DNA of 64,000 bases from Bacillota bacterium (lineage in GTDB: Bacteria > Bacillota > Clostridia > Saccharofermentanales > Saccharofermentanaceae). The notes beneath the pieces were generated by a model. It searched no databases and had not been told where the DNA came from. It worked only from the letters and a program-made list of their open reading frames with translations. Positions within the stretch are counted from its first letter, which is position 1, and each line of letters starts with the position of its first letter. Made by a program: the position numbers and the translations under genes. Shown one piece after another: positions 44,466-52,710 of this stretch. The stretch lies in assembly GCA_023397475.1 (NCBI GenBank), contig JAEWUD010000049.1:1-64000 (forward strand), given 5' to 3'.

Positions 44466-44683
44466 TTACGCATCTTCCTCGAAAGCAAGGTTCATGGCGA
44501 TTTGCAAAGCATCTCCACCTATGATTACCATCATATATTTGCCAACTATTTACCAGCCTTCCCATAAGCCCGATCATAGATAAGTGCACGTGCACGAATA
44601 TAATTCTCGATGTTCGATGCCTTCGTACAAAACCATGCGATGCCCCCAAGTTTCTTTTCTATAATATATATTTCATCGCACAT
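44466..44683 (-). pseudogene. Probable small-gene remnant with a frameshift
   Basis: A minus-strand frame starts at MCDEIYIIEKKLGGIAWF (ATG 44683) and runs 45 codons to a TAG after YGKAGK. Shifting the frame by one base there continues as VGKYMMVIIGGDALQIAMN and ends in FEEDA at 44466. The halves read as one polypeptide of about 70 residues if a single base was lost. I do not recognise the family. A longer upstream extension would cross the cdd terminator and is rejected. Confidence 0.4.
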
Positions 44684-44777
44684 GTTTAGAAAATCAAAAA
44701 CCAGGAAGTAATAACTCACTAAAAATGAACTCTCACCTAGAGTCCCACCTCCCCAATCAGAATCTTTTTGCGAACAA

Positions 44778-44833
44778 AAACGAGAGTGCACCCAACCACC
44801 AGACTCTCTGTCTGATTTAGGGGTGCACTCTGA
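44778..44833 (-). terminator. Intrinsic terminator of the deoB-deoC-cdd genes
   Basis: Minus strand: AGAGTGCACCC ... GGGTGCACTCT (11-bp arms, 44823-44833 and 44785-44795), with an inner CAGAC/GTCTG hairpin, followed by CG and five T. Confidence 0.8.
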
Positions 44834-44854
44834 AAAATCCTGCTTCATAAGTGG

Positions 44855-45289
44855 TTACAGCGTCAGATTCTCCGGTCCGAAGCTCTCGGGAAGCAACTCT
44901 TCGAGGGTATATTCGCGTACATTGCCCTCCGATCCGTCAAGGAGAATTCGAAAGGTCTTGGGGTCGACAAATTCGCGGAGTACTTGTCGGCATACGCCGC
45001 ACGGCGGACAGAATGATCCGTCCTGTCCCTCCGGCCCGCCCGTGACCGCGATCATGCGGAAGGCGCGTTTGCCTTCGCTGACGGCTTTGAAAACGGCCGT
45101 CCTCTCCGCGCAATTGGTCGGTGCATATGCGGCTGATTCGATGTTACATCCGCCGACGATCTCTCCCTCTTCCGTGAGCAACGCCGCGCCGACGCGAAAG
45201 TGCGAGTATGGTGTATATGCCAGTTCTCTGGCCTTGTGAGCGGCGGCCAGCAGGTCTTTCTCGATTCCCTGCGCTCTGTATTCACGCAT
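44855..45289 (-). CDS. cdd: Cytidine deaminase
   Basis: Zn enzyme that deaminates cytidine and deoxycytidine to uridine forms; 144 residues, the tetrameric small type. The Zn site is intact: NCAERTA (Cys and catalytic Glu) and PPCGVCRQ (two Cys). Also FRVGAALL and GCNIESAAYAPTNCAE. It follows deoC by 22 bp and is the last gene before a terminator, so it belongs to a nucleoside salvage operon. Confidence 0.96.
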   Translation of the reverse strand: MREYRAQGIEKDLLAAAHKARELAYTPYSHFRVGAALLTEEGEIVGGCNIESAAYAPTNCAERTAVFKAVSEGKRAFRMIAVTGGPEGQDGSFCPPCGVCRQVLREFVDPKTFRILLDGSEGNVREYTLEELLPESFGPENLTL

Positions 45290-45311
45290 AATGTCTCCTC
45301 CCGCGGGCTCC

Positions 45312-46004
45312 TCAGTAGGTTCCCGGCTCCGTCTTCTGCTGCTTTATGATCGTGATCATGCGACTCGTGCCCAGGCGATCCGCCCCGGCCGCCAGCAAGG
45401 CAAGCGCATCCTCGAGCGTCGAGATTCCTCCCGCCGCCTTGACGCGCACATTCGGTCCGACGTTTGCCTTCATTAATTGAACATCCGCAACCGTTGCTCC
45501 CCCTTTCGAGAAACCGGTCGATGTCTTGATAAAATCCGCCCCCGCTTCGGTGACAAGGCGACACATCGCCACCTTCTCCATCTCCTGCAAGAGGCACGTC
45601 TCAATGATCACCTTGAGGATCGCCCCGTCACATGCCGTACGCATCGCTTTGAGCTCTTGAAAAATCGCGGTCTCGTCTCTTTCCCGCAGAGCGCCGATAT
45701 GAATAACCATATCGATCTCGCGGGCTCCTTCCGCGATCGCTTGTTGCGCTTCATAGATCTTAACCTTCGTTGTCGAGTAGCCGTTCGGAAACCCGATTAC
45801 CGTGCAAACCGGTATCTGTCCGGCAAGATGTTCCGCAGCTTTGCTGACAAATACCGGCGGAATGCATACGCTGGCCGTCCCGAACATAAGTCCCTCGTCG
45901 CAGATTCTCCGGATCTCCTCCCATGTAGCCGCCTGTCCGAGTAGCGTATGGTCGACACGCGAAAGAATCGCGGCTTCTTCCGGAGTCATGATTTTCTCAT
46001 TCAT
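45312..46004 (-). CDS. deoC: Deoxyribose-phosphate aldolase
   Basis: Splits 2-deoxyribose-5-phosphate into acetaldehyde and glyceraldehyde-3-phosphate. 230 residues from the ATG at 46004, behind AGGAGG; longer upstream extensions are rejected. Schiff-base Lys lies in DFIKTSTGFSKGG, and the second Lys in VRVKAAGGI. CTVIGFPNGYSTTKVK is a standard family motif. Between deoB and cdd. Confidence 0.95.
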   Translation of the reverse strand: MNEKIMTPEEAAILSRVDHTLLGQAATWEEIRRICDEGLMFGTASVCIPPVFVSKAAEHLAGQIPVCTVIGFPNGYSTTKVKIYEAQQAIAEGAREIDMVIHIGALRERDETAIFQELKAMRTACDGAILKVIIETCLLQEMEKVAMCRLVTEAGADFIKTSTGFSKGGATVADVQLMKANVGPNVRVKAAGGISTLEDALALLAAGADRLGTSRMITIIKQQKTEPGTY

Positions 46005-46080
46005 CGGATTTGTACCTCCTTTATTCCCGCGGTCACGAGAACATCGTCCCGCATGACCTTTGCGATTCATCCAAATCTCT

Positions 46081-47361
46081 CTATCCCCGCAGTTGAGGCC
46101 AGAAGGATGTTCCTTCGACCCGGGCGGAATCTTCCTGTTCGACACCCAGATATTCCAGAATCGTCGCGGCGATATCCGCGAACGTTTCTCCGGTGCCGAG
46201 ATTCACGCCGGACCGGATCTTCGGCCCGTAGCACAGCACCGGCACGGTCTCCCGGGAATGATCCGTCGACGCGGTCGAAGGATCACATCCGTGGTCGGCC
46301 GTGATGATCAACAGATCCTCCGGTCCTAGCAGATTGATCATCGGCCCAAGCTCGCGGTCAAACGCGGTAAGCGCCGCCGCATATCCGTCGACATCATTCC
46401 GATGCCCATAAAGCATGTCGAAATCAACCAGATTCACAAAGCACAGTCCGGCAAAGGTCTCCCCGAGAATTTCCTTTGTCTTCGCAATTCCGTCGGCGTT
46501 GCCGGACGTGCGCACAAACCGCGTCAGCCCCTGCGCCGCGAAAATATCCCGAATCTTCCCGACCCCGATCACATCCAGCTTCGCCCCGGAAATCTTATCG
46601 AGCATCGTCTGTCGCGGCGGCGGTAACGAATAGTCATGACGCCGGCTCGTCCGGCGAAAATCCGGTGCCGTACCTTCAAACGGCCTTGCGATCACACGCC
46701 CCACCGCATGCGGCGGCACGAGAACCTCGCGCGCAATCTCACAGTACCGGTAGAGTTCCTCGATCGGAACGACCGACTCATGTGCGGCGATCTGAAAAAC
46801 GCTGTCCGCCGAGGTGTAAACGATCAACTCCCCCGTCTCCATGTGCCGCGGTCCGAAGTCCCGAATAACATCCGTACCGGAGTACGGCAGATTACAAATC
46901 GTCTTGCGTCCGACGCGCTCCTCGAGGGCTTGAATGACCTCCACCGGAAAACCGTTCGGATATACCGGCAAAGGCTTCTCCGAGACAATCCCCGCAATCT
47001 CCCAATGCCCGATTGTCGTATCCTTGCCCATCGACATCTCGCGAAGTCGACCGTAAGAGCCCTTCGGAACGAAGCCCTCCTCCGGCATCGCGAAAAGCCG
47101 ATCCCGCACAACCGGATCGACGGATGCCCTCTTCGCCCGGCAATCCTCCGCCGCCCCGTCGATCGACAAAAGACCGAGGTCACGCATCACCGGCACATCG
47201 AAAAGCGCCGACGTGGCGACGGCAGCCAGGGTATTGCTGCCCAAATCCCCGAAAGCTTCGGCATCCGGTTGGCGACCGATCCCGAAACTATCGAGAACAA
47301 TCAGAAATACGCGTCCGGGATGAATAATATCTTCTCCGAATCCGGAATATCCTTCCTGCAT
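46081..47361 (-). CDS. deoB: Phosphopentomutase
   Basis: Converts ribose-1-phosphate and deoxyribose-1-phosphate to the 5-phosphates; alkaline-phosphatase superfamily, binuclear Mn. 426 residues with an N-terminal extension of about 15 residues before RVFLIVLDSFGIGRQPDA (metal Asp). The phosphate-accepting Thr is in GKDTTIGHWEIAG; the C-terminal metal motifs are NLVDFDMLYGHRND and ITADHGCDPS. GAGAGGGGG precedes the start. Product feeds deoC. Confidence 0.95.
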   Translation of the reverse strand: MQEGYSGFGEDIIHPGRVFLIVLDSFGIGRQPDAEAFGDLGSNTLAAVATSALFDVPVMRDLGLLSIDGAAEDCRAKRASVDPVVRDRLFAMPEEGFVPKGSYGRLREMSMGKDTTIGHWEIAGIVSEKPLPVYPNGFPVEVIQALEERVGRKTICNLPYSGTDVIRDFGPRHMETGELIVYTSADSVFQIAAHESVVPIEELYRYCEIAREVLVPPHAVGRVIARPFEGTAPDFRRTSRRHDYSLPPPRQTMLDKISGAKLDVIGVGKIRDIFAAQGLTRFVRTSGNADGIAKTKEILGETFAGLCFVNLVDFDMLYGHRNDVDGYAAALTAFDRELGPMINLLGPEDLLIITADHGCDPSTASTDHSRETVPVLCYGPKIRSGVNLGTGETFADIAATILEYLGVEQEDSARVEGTSFWPQLRG

Positions 47362-47527
47362 TCAAGTTCCCCCTCTCACGCGCGAAAAACGTGTTCAAAC
47401 CGTTCCTTGTTATAATCTCATCATAACACCATCCGCCGGCGTTTGCGTTATAATGGAATATGAAACTATGCCTCTTCGACACGTCTTGTACTTATATAAG
47501 CCTCCATTAGAAAGGCGAAGATACGGT

Positions 47528-48724
47528 ATGACAAAACGACTTCTGATGATCTCCTTCGATGCGGTCGCCGATCGGGATATTCCGATTCTGATGACCCTCC
47601 CGAATTTTTCGCGTCTGCTTCGTCGCGGCACACTCGTTCGCGAAGTCGAATCGGTGTTCGTGACAAACACGTACCCTACACATACGACAATTCAGACCGG
47701 GGTTTATCCCTGCTCCCACAAGATCATGGATAACACGAAGCACATACCGGGCGCTGTCGGCGAGTCGTGGAATTTCCTCGCAGACCAGATCCGCGTCCCT
47801 TCTCTGATCAGTGAATCTCTGCGGGCCGGGAAGAAGATCTGCTCCGTCCTTTATCCCGTCACCGGCGGCGCACCCATTCGGTGGCATTTCCCGGAGATTG
47901 CGGGCGAGCTGCCGACCTTAACCCGCGCTTTACGCACGATTCGATACGGTCGACCGGGCTTTGTCCTCTTGTCGCTGTTACGTTTCGGGAAATATATCCG
48001 GAACGTCACCCCCGAATCCCTTGATCGTTTCACGGCCGGAATTGCCGCACGTGCAATTGCCCGTCATAATCCGGATCTGACGATGGTCCATCTTCTCGAC
48101 GCCGACGGCACGAAGCATATTCACGGGCCGGATTCGAAGGAGGCCGAGGCGGCAATCCGCCGCTTGGACGATCGCCTCGGAGAACTGCTCGACGCCGTCG
48201 AACGCACGGGCAACGCCGGGGAATACTCAATTCTTGTTTTCAGCGATCACGGTTGTCTTTCGGTTCATACCACCATTGAGCCCACGAAGGAGCTTCTCGC
48301 GGCGGAGATATCTCCCGCCGAGGCGTCCTGTCATGATGCGGGCGGAACCTGTTTCTTCCGGATCGACGCGAAGCCTGATACGGATGCTGGCAGGAAGATC
48401 GAGCGATTTCTTCGGGATTTCGCTCAAAGGCCCGAGATTGAACGCGAAGTTACCGCGGAAGAGATGCGGTCGAGCGGCGCCTCCGAGCTTTTCACGACGG
48501 GCTTTGTCGCCAAGGAAGGCTTCTCGTTCGGCGAAGTTTTTCGCGGCCAACACGGGTATTCGACGGATCGACCCGGCTATCACACCTTCTATCTTGCCGT
48601 CGGCAACGGAGTCCCGGAAGGCCGGGTAATCCAGGGCGGACGCCTGATTGACATCTGCCCGCTGGCGATTGATCTGCTCGGCTTGCCGTCGTGGCGAACC
48701 GACGGACGCAACGCGATTCTCTAG
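47528..48724 (+). CDS. Type I phosphodiesterase / nucleotide pyrophosphatase-like protein
   Basis: 398 residues from the ATG at 47528 (GAAAGGCG upstream). AP-superfamily core: LLMISFDAVADRDIPIL (metal Asp), nucleophile Thr in TNTYPTHTTIQTGVYPCSHKIMDN, VHLLDADGTKHIHG and FSDHGCLSVH, and near the end GQHGYSTDRPGYHTFY. No signal peptide is seen, so it is probably cytoplasmic. The substrate is unknown: nucleotide, phosphonate or phosphodiester. A TATAAT at 47449-47454 may be its -10, without a good -35. Confidence 0.82.
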   Translation: MTKRLLMISFDAVADRDIPILMTLPNFSRLLRRGTLVREVESVFVTNTYPTHTTIQTGVYPCSHKIMDNTKHIPGAVGESWNFLADQIRVPSLISESLRAGKKICSVLYPVTGGAPIRWHFPEIAGELPTLTRALRTIRYGRPGFVLLSLLRFGKYIRNVTPESLDRFTAGIAARAIARHNPDLTMVHLLDADGTKHIHGPDSKEAEAAIRRLDDRLGELLDAVERTGNAGEYSILVFSDHGCLSVHTTIEPTKELLAAEISPAEASCHDAGGTCFFRIDAKPDTDAGRKIERFLRDFAQRPEIEREVTAEEMRSSGASELFTTGFVAKEGFSFGEVFRGQHGYSTDRPGYHTFYLAVGNGVPEGRVIQGGRLIDICPLAIDLLGLPSWRTDGRNAIL

Positions 48725-48740
48725 ACAGCGTTTTCGCCCG

Positions 48741-50912
48741 CTACCGCAGTTGTCTTGATCTGCCGGCGCGGAGTGAATTTAGCACGGCAAGTAAGGTAAC
48801 GCCGACATCGGCAAAGACCGCAAGCCACAGATTTGAGTACCCGAGCGCGGCCGCAACCAGAATGACTCCTTTGACGACAAGGGATAGAACGATGCTCTGG
48901 CGAATGATTATCTGCGTGCGTTTGGCGATACGAATCGCCAGTGGCAGGGCTCGAATATCTTCTTTCATCACCACAAGATCCGCCGCCTCGACTGCGGCAC
49001 CGGACGCTTTGAGACCGATTGCGGCGCCGACGTCCGCACGGGCGAGCACCGCAGCATCGTTGATGCCGTCCCCCGCGAAAAGTACCGTTTCACCTTTTCG
49101 CGCTCCGGATAACACTTCTTCCAGCTTCTCGAGCTTCTCCGCGGGCAGCAGTTCGGCGTGAACCACGTCGATGCCGAGTTCACGCGCGGTCGCCGAGGCC
49201 GGAGCCGATCGATCACCCGTCAACATAATGAGGCGATTCACACCCAGGCTATGCATCTCGGCGAGGGCTTCTCGAGCGCCTGTCTTCGGAAGATCCGTCA
49301 GAAGGAGGCTGCCGACAAATCGACCGGCCTGCGCGATATAGAGGAGCGTCCCTCCCTCTGCCTGATCCTTCGGGATCTCTACGCCCTGCTCTTCCAGAAG
49401 ACGCGCATTCCCGGCAAGGATCATTCCCTCGGGTGCGTCGACGCGTATCCCTCGACCGGCAATCTCTTTGTAGAGTGACGGCTCAATCTCGAGATGCTTC
49501 ACTTCACGCTTCTGACCTTCCGCCAGAACGGAGACAGCAATCGGATGATCGGAGAACCGTTCTGCGGTTACAGCTGTGCGAAGAAGATCCTCTTCCGAAA
49601 TACCCGGCACCGGAGAAACGTTTGTCACCGAAAAAGTCCCGTCGGTCAGCGTGCCCGTCTTATCGAGAACCACCGTACGAATGGTGGAGAGCGCATCAAA
49701 AACACCTCCGCCTTTGACAAAGATTCCGCTTCTCCCCGCCGCCCCGATCCCGGCAAAGTAGCCGAGAGGAACCGAAAGTACAAGGGCGCAGGGGCAGGAG
49801 ATGACCAGGAAGGAGAGCGCACGGTACATCCATTCGCGAGGATCTCCGGCGAAGAAGATCACGGGAACAAGGAAAAGAAGCAACGCGGAGATAACAACGA
49901 CCGGAGTATAAATACGGGCAAATCGCGTAATCACCGTCTCGGTCTTCGATTTGCGCGCCGCAGCCTCGGTGACCAGCGCCACCATTTTGGAAGCGGTCGA
50001 CTCTCCGAAGCTTGACGTAACGCGAATCTCCAGGACGCCGTCCATATTCACCGTGCCGGAATTGACCGAATCGCCGATCTGTACGTCGCGCGGCAGCGAT
50101 TCACCCGTCAGCGCGGAAGTATCCAGCATAGCCTCGCCCGCGACAATTTGACCGTCCAACGGGACGCGTTCACCGGGGCGGACGATGATGATCTCTCCCG
50201 GAATAATTACGTCAGGGTGAACAACTTCGATTCCGTCCGCGGTTTTCCGGTTCGCGTAGTCTGGTCGCAACGCCAGAAGCTCGCGAACGGATTTCTGCGA
50301 GCGGTGAAGTGCAGACATCTGGAAGGCCTCTCCGACCTGATAGAACAACATGACGGCAAACGCCTCCTCGGGACTGCCGATGAAGAAGGCACCGACCGTT
50401 GCCAGCGACATCAGGAAATTCTCGTCGAAAACTTTGCCTCGAAGGATATTCTTACCCGCCTTCAGAAGGACCGGTGTACCAAGAATTGCATACGCGACGA
50501 TGAAGATAGCGGTTACCCAGGCAAACGGCAGGCGCAAGAGTCGCTGCGCCAATTCCGCCAAGACAAAAATGACCGCTCCGGCATAAATTTGACGGCGCAA
50601 TGTCTTCAAGCCTCCGTCTTCCGCGACAGGCGTTGTCACTTGTTGTGTCATGGTCGGCGCAACCGCAGCGGTCACTTGAGGTACTTCATGAATCCGTGTA
50701 CCGGGCTCGATTCGATCGGCCAGATCACGAAGCTGTCGGAGAGTTGTCTCTTCGGAAGACTCCGGCAGCGTCTTTATGCGGACACTCTCGGTAAGAAGCG
50801 AGATATCACACGCACTGACACCCGGAATTCCCGTGGCCCCCCGCTCGATCTTCGCCGCGCACTCGGCACAATTCAATCCTTCGATCCGATAGTTTCTCTC
50901 TACACTATCCAT
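48741..50912 (-). CDS. Zn/Cd/Pb-type P1B-2 cation-exporting ATPase
   Basis: 723 residues from the ATG at 50912 (AAGGGGAGACG upstream). An N-terminal heavy-metal domain with GLNCAECAAKIE (CxxC) is followed by eight membrane segments, TGES, membrane CPC in SCPCALVLS, phosphorylation site DKTGTLTDGTF and hinge GDGINDAAVLA. The last segments contain VKG and FADVG, a Lys and Asp in positions used by ZntA/CadA-type pumps, which favours Zn, Cd or Pb over Cu. It exports metal. It lies divergently from the DtxR-like regulator and near the znu operon, so it is the efflux arm of metal balance. Confidence 0.9.
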   Translation of the reverse strand: MDSVERNYRIEGLNCAECAAKIERGATGIPGVSACDISLLTESVRIKTLPESSEETTLRQLRDLADRIEPGTRIHEVPQVTAAVAPTMTQQVTTPVAEDGGLKTLRRQIYAGAVIFVLAELAQRLLRLPFAWVTAIFIVAYAILGTPVLLKAGKNILRGKVFDENFLMSLATVGAFFIGSPEEAFAVMLFYQVGEAFQMSALHRSQKSVRELLALRPDYANRKTADGIEVVHPDVIIPGEIIIVRPGERVPLDGQIVAGEAMLDTSALTGESLPRDVQIGDSVNSGTVNMDGVLEIRVTSSFGESTASKMVALVTEAAARKSKTETVITRFARIYTPVVVISALLLFLVPVIFFAGDPREWMYRALSFLVISCPCALVLSVPLGYFAGIGAAGRSGIFVKGGGVFDALSTIRTVVLDKTGTLTDGTFSVTNVSPVPGISEEDLLRTAVTAERFSDHPIAVSVLAEGQKREVKHLEIEPSLYKEIAGRGIRVDAPEGMILAGNARLLEEQGVEIPKDQAEGGTLLYIAQAGRFVGSLLLTDLPKTGAREALAEMHSLGVNRLIMLTGDRSAPASATARELGIDVVHAELLPAEKLEKLEEVLSGARKGETVLFAGDGINDAAVLARADVGAAIGLKASGAAVEAADLVVMKEDIRALPLAIRIAKRTQIIIRQSIVLSLVVKGVILVAAALGYSNLWLAVFADVGVTLLAVLNSLRAGRSRQLR

Positions 50913-51064
50913 TCTTCGTCTCCCCTTAAGTCTCCGTACTACGAACCGGCCGAATGATTTCGTAAGATGACGCTGTCTCTCGACTCTGACTCTTGCTTCG
51001 ATTTCCTGGCCCCGTCGCGTGACTCCGTTATTTGACGGGGCATGTGACCACGTCATGTGAATAC

Positions 51065-51080
51065 ATGAGCAATTGTTCAT
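51065..51080. promoter_or_regulatory. Palindromic operator candidate at the ATPase promoter
   Basis: ATGAGCAATTGTTCAT, an 8+8 palindrome with one mismatched pair. It starts 4 bp past the -10 element, over the transcription start. Its pattern (TGAnCAATTGTTCA) resembles sites of ArsR/SmtB-type metal repressors; a DtxR-type gene lies next door. Confidence 0.55.
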
Positions 51081-51084
51081 ATAT

Positions 51085-51114
51085 ATTTTATCGCGTGACG
51101 AGGGTTCGCGTCAA
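51085..51114 (-). promoter_or_regulatory. Sigma-A promoter of the P1B ATPase gene
   Basis: Minus strand: -35 TTGACG (51109-51114), 18-bp spacer, -10 TAAAAT (51085-51090). The transcript would have a leader of about 165 nt that includes a CCCCGTC / GACGGGG hairpin (51010-51040). Confidence 0.65.
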
Positions 51115-51162
51115 TACGGCAGACGTGATAAAATACGAGAAAAGCTATGGAGGCTGCGCGTT

Positions 51163-51576
51163 GTGGAACACTTAAGTATCGCGATGCAGAAATATCTCGA
51201 AACGGTGTTTGATCTCTCCGAGCGATCGGGAAATGCTTCTCCCGCCGGTGTGCGGGTCAGCGACATTGCCATGCGCCTCGGTGTCTCGAAAGCGAGCGTC
51301 AATAACGCAATCAATGTCCTTGCTCGAGACGGATATGTCAGCAGCGAGAGATACCAGGAGATCTTTCTTACCGCACAAGGACGAACGACCGCGATTCTGC
51401 TTGAGAGCAAGCACCGCATCATACGGGCGCTTTTCGCGGATGTCGTCGGCATTCCCGAGGAGACGGCCAATGAGGATGCCTGCGCGATCGAACACATCAT
51501 CAGTCCTGAGTCTGTTCAGAAGATTAACGAATTTCTTCTCGGGCGCGGAATCCGCATTCTCGATTCCGATTTGTAA
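51163..51576 (+). CDS. DtxR/MntR-family metal-responsive regulator
   Basis: 137 residues starting at a GTG (51163) preceded by GGAGG nine bases away; an upstream frame has no good ribosome binding site. It begins SIAMQKYLETVFDLSE, the family hallmark, then a winged helix (VRVSDIAMRLGVSKASVNNAINVLARDGYVSSERYQ) and a dimerisation domain with LESKHRIIRALF and ACAIEHIISPESVQKI, which hold the usual His/Glu metal ligands. It lacks the C-terminal SH3-like domain, as in MntR. Placed between the efflux ATPase and the znu operon, it probably controls one of them. Confidence 0.86.
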   Translation: MEHLSIAMQKYLETVFDLSERSGNASPAGVRVSDIAMRLGVSKASVNNAINVLARDGYVSSERYQEIFLTAQGRTTAILLESKHRIIRALFADVVGIPEETANEDACAIEHIISPESVQKINEFLLGRGIRILDSDL

Positions 51577-51627
51577 ATCCCTTCGTCCCTTGCGGGGACA
51601 ATTCGATCCATACTTCTTCCGGTTCGA

Positions 51628-51656
51628 TTGACTTTCTTTTTGCGCGGTCGTACACT
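51628..51656 (+). promoter_or_regulatory. Sigma-A promoter of the znu operon
   Basis: TTGACT (51628-51633), 17-bp spacer, TACACT (51651-51656), about 45 bp before znuA. Confidence 0.72.
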
Positions 51657-51668
51657 CTAGATGCAAAC

Positions 51669-51681
51669 GCGAATCATTCGC
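51669..51681. promoter_or_regulatory. Fur/Zur-type box between the znuA promoter and start
   Basis: Perfect 6-1-6 palindrome GCGAATCATTCGC with the AAT-N-ATT centre typical of Fur-family boxes. It lies 12 bp past the -10 element and is flanked by AGATGC and GCATCT (51659-51685). The operon encodes a Fur-family regulator. Confidence 0.6.
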
Positions 51682-51700
51682 ATCTGGAGGTGTACCTGTC

Positions 51701-52663
51701 ATGAAACATTCCCTTCGCATCAAGATCTCCCTTCTCCTCACCTTGACGGTTGCAGCCATCTCACTCTCGGCCTGTGCACCGGCCGCCTCCGGATCTGACG
51801 GCGCGACGAGCGAACTTACGATTGTCACCAGTTTCTACCCCATGTATGATTTCGCGCGGAAGGTCGCCGGCGATCGCGCGACGATACATAACCTTGTCCC
51901 TCCGGGTTCGGAACCGCACGACTGGGAGCCGACACCCTCCGATATGGTGTTAATCTCTGAAGCGGATATTCTGATCTACAACGGCGCCGGCATGGAGCTG
52001 TGGGTCGACGACGTTCTCTCGGCGACCGATTCGTCGAAACTCCTGGTCGTCAATGCGTCGGAGAAGATCACTCTTCGACCGGCTGAACATCATGACGAGG
52101 AAGATGCCGATCATGAGGGGGAAGAGTCCGATGATCACGGAGCGTATGACCCGCACGTGTGGCTCAACCCGATGTATGCCAAGGAACAGATGCGTGCCAT
52201 TTACGAGGCTCTCGTGAAGACCGACCCGGCAAATGAAGCCTATTATGAAGAGAATTTCAATACGTACTCCGCCGAGTTTGATCTTCTGGATCAGGAGTTC
52301 TCGGAGGCCCTGGAGAAGATTTCCCAGCGAAATATCGTCGTCGCACATGAGGCGTTTGGTTATTTATGTGATCAATACGATCTCACACAAGTCGGCATCG
52401 AGGGTATCGCCGCCGATTCGGAGCCGGATGCGGCAAGGATGGCGGAGATTATCGATTTCGTTCAGGAGAATGATGTTCGGGTGATTTTTTTCGAGGAACT
52501 CGTCAGTCCCACGGTCGCCGAGGCAATCGCTGCGGATACGGGCGTTACAACCGATGTTCTCAATCCGATCGGCGGATTGACACAAGCACAGCTCGACGCA
52601 GGAGAAGATTATTTCTCAATTCAACGGCAGAACCTGGCCGCGCTAGTTCGCGCTACCGCCTAG
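51701..52663 (+). CDS. znuA: Zinc/manganese-binding lipoprotein of an ABC importer
   Basis: 320 residues. Signal peptide with lipobox LSACAP, then a cluster A-I binding protein: VTSFYPMYDFARKVAGD, EPHDWEPTPSDM (His ligand), DPHVWLNPMYAKEQM (His), VVAHEAFGYLCDQY (His) and EGIAADSEPD (acidic). A flexible His/Asp/Glu-rich loop (about residues 127-147, HHDEEDADHEGEESDDH) precedes the second His, which is a mark of Zn-specific ZnuA/AdcA rather than Mn-specific proteins. It is first in znuA-znuC-znuB-fur. Confidence 0.9.
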   Translation: MKHSLRIKISLLLTLTVAAISLSACAPAASGSDGATSELTIVTSFYPMYDFARKVAGDRATIHNLVPPGSEPHDWEPTPSDMVLISEADILIYNGAGMELWVDDVLSATDSSKLLVVNASEKITLRPAEHHDEEDADHEGEESDDHGAYDPHVWLNPMYAKEQMRAIYEALVKTDPANEAYYEENFNTYSAEFDLLDQEFSEALEKISQRNIVVAHEAFGYLCDQYDLTQVGIEGIAADSEPDAARMAEIIDFVQENDVRVIFFEELVSPTVAEAIAADTGVTTDVLNPIGGLTQAQLDAGEDYFSIQRQNLAALVRATA

Positions 52664-52710
52664 GTACCCGACCGATACATCCACCTGTCCCGCGAGAATC
52701 GGAGGTTTCT

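Noticed and set aside
44684..44848. N-terminal extension of the minus-strand frame upstream of 44683
   Set aside because: It runs through the strong cdd terminator and has no start signal; only the part from 44683 is kept as a possible remnant.
50951..50962. Fur-like site CGAATGATTTCG in the ATPase leader
   Set aside because: One arm has an extra base, and its position in the transcript far from the promoter makes it weak; left as chance.
50913..51064. NiCo-type riboswitch in the long leader of the P1B ATPase
   Set aside because: Only one clear hairpin is seen and the conserved junction purines of that riboswitch are absent.
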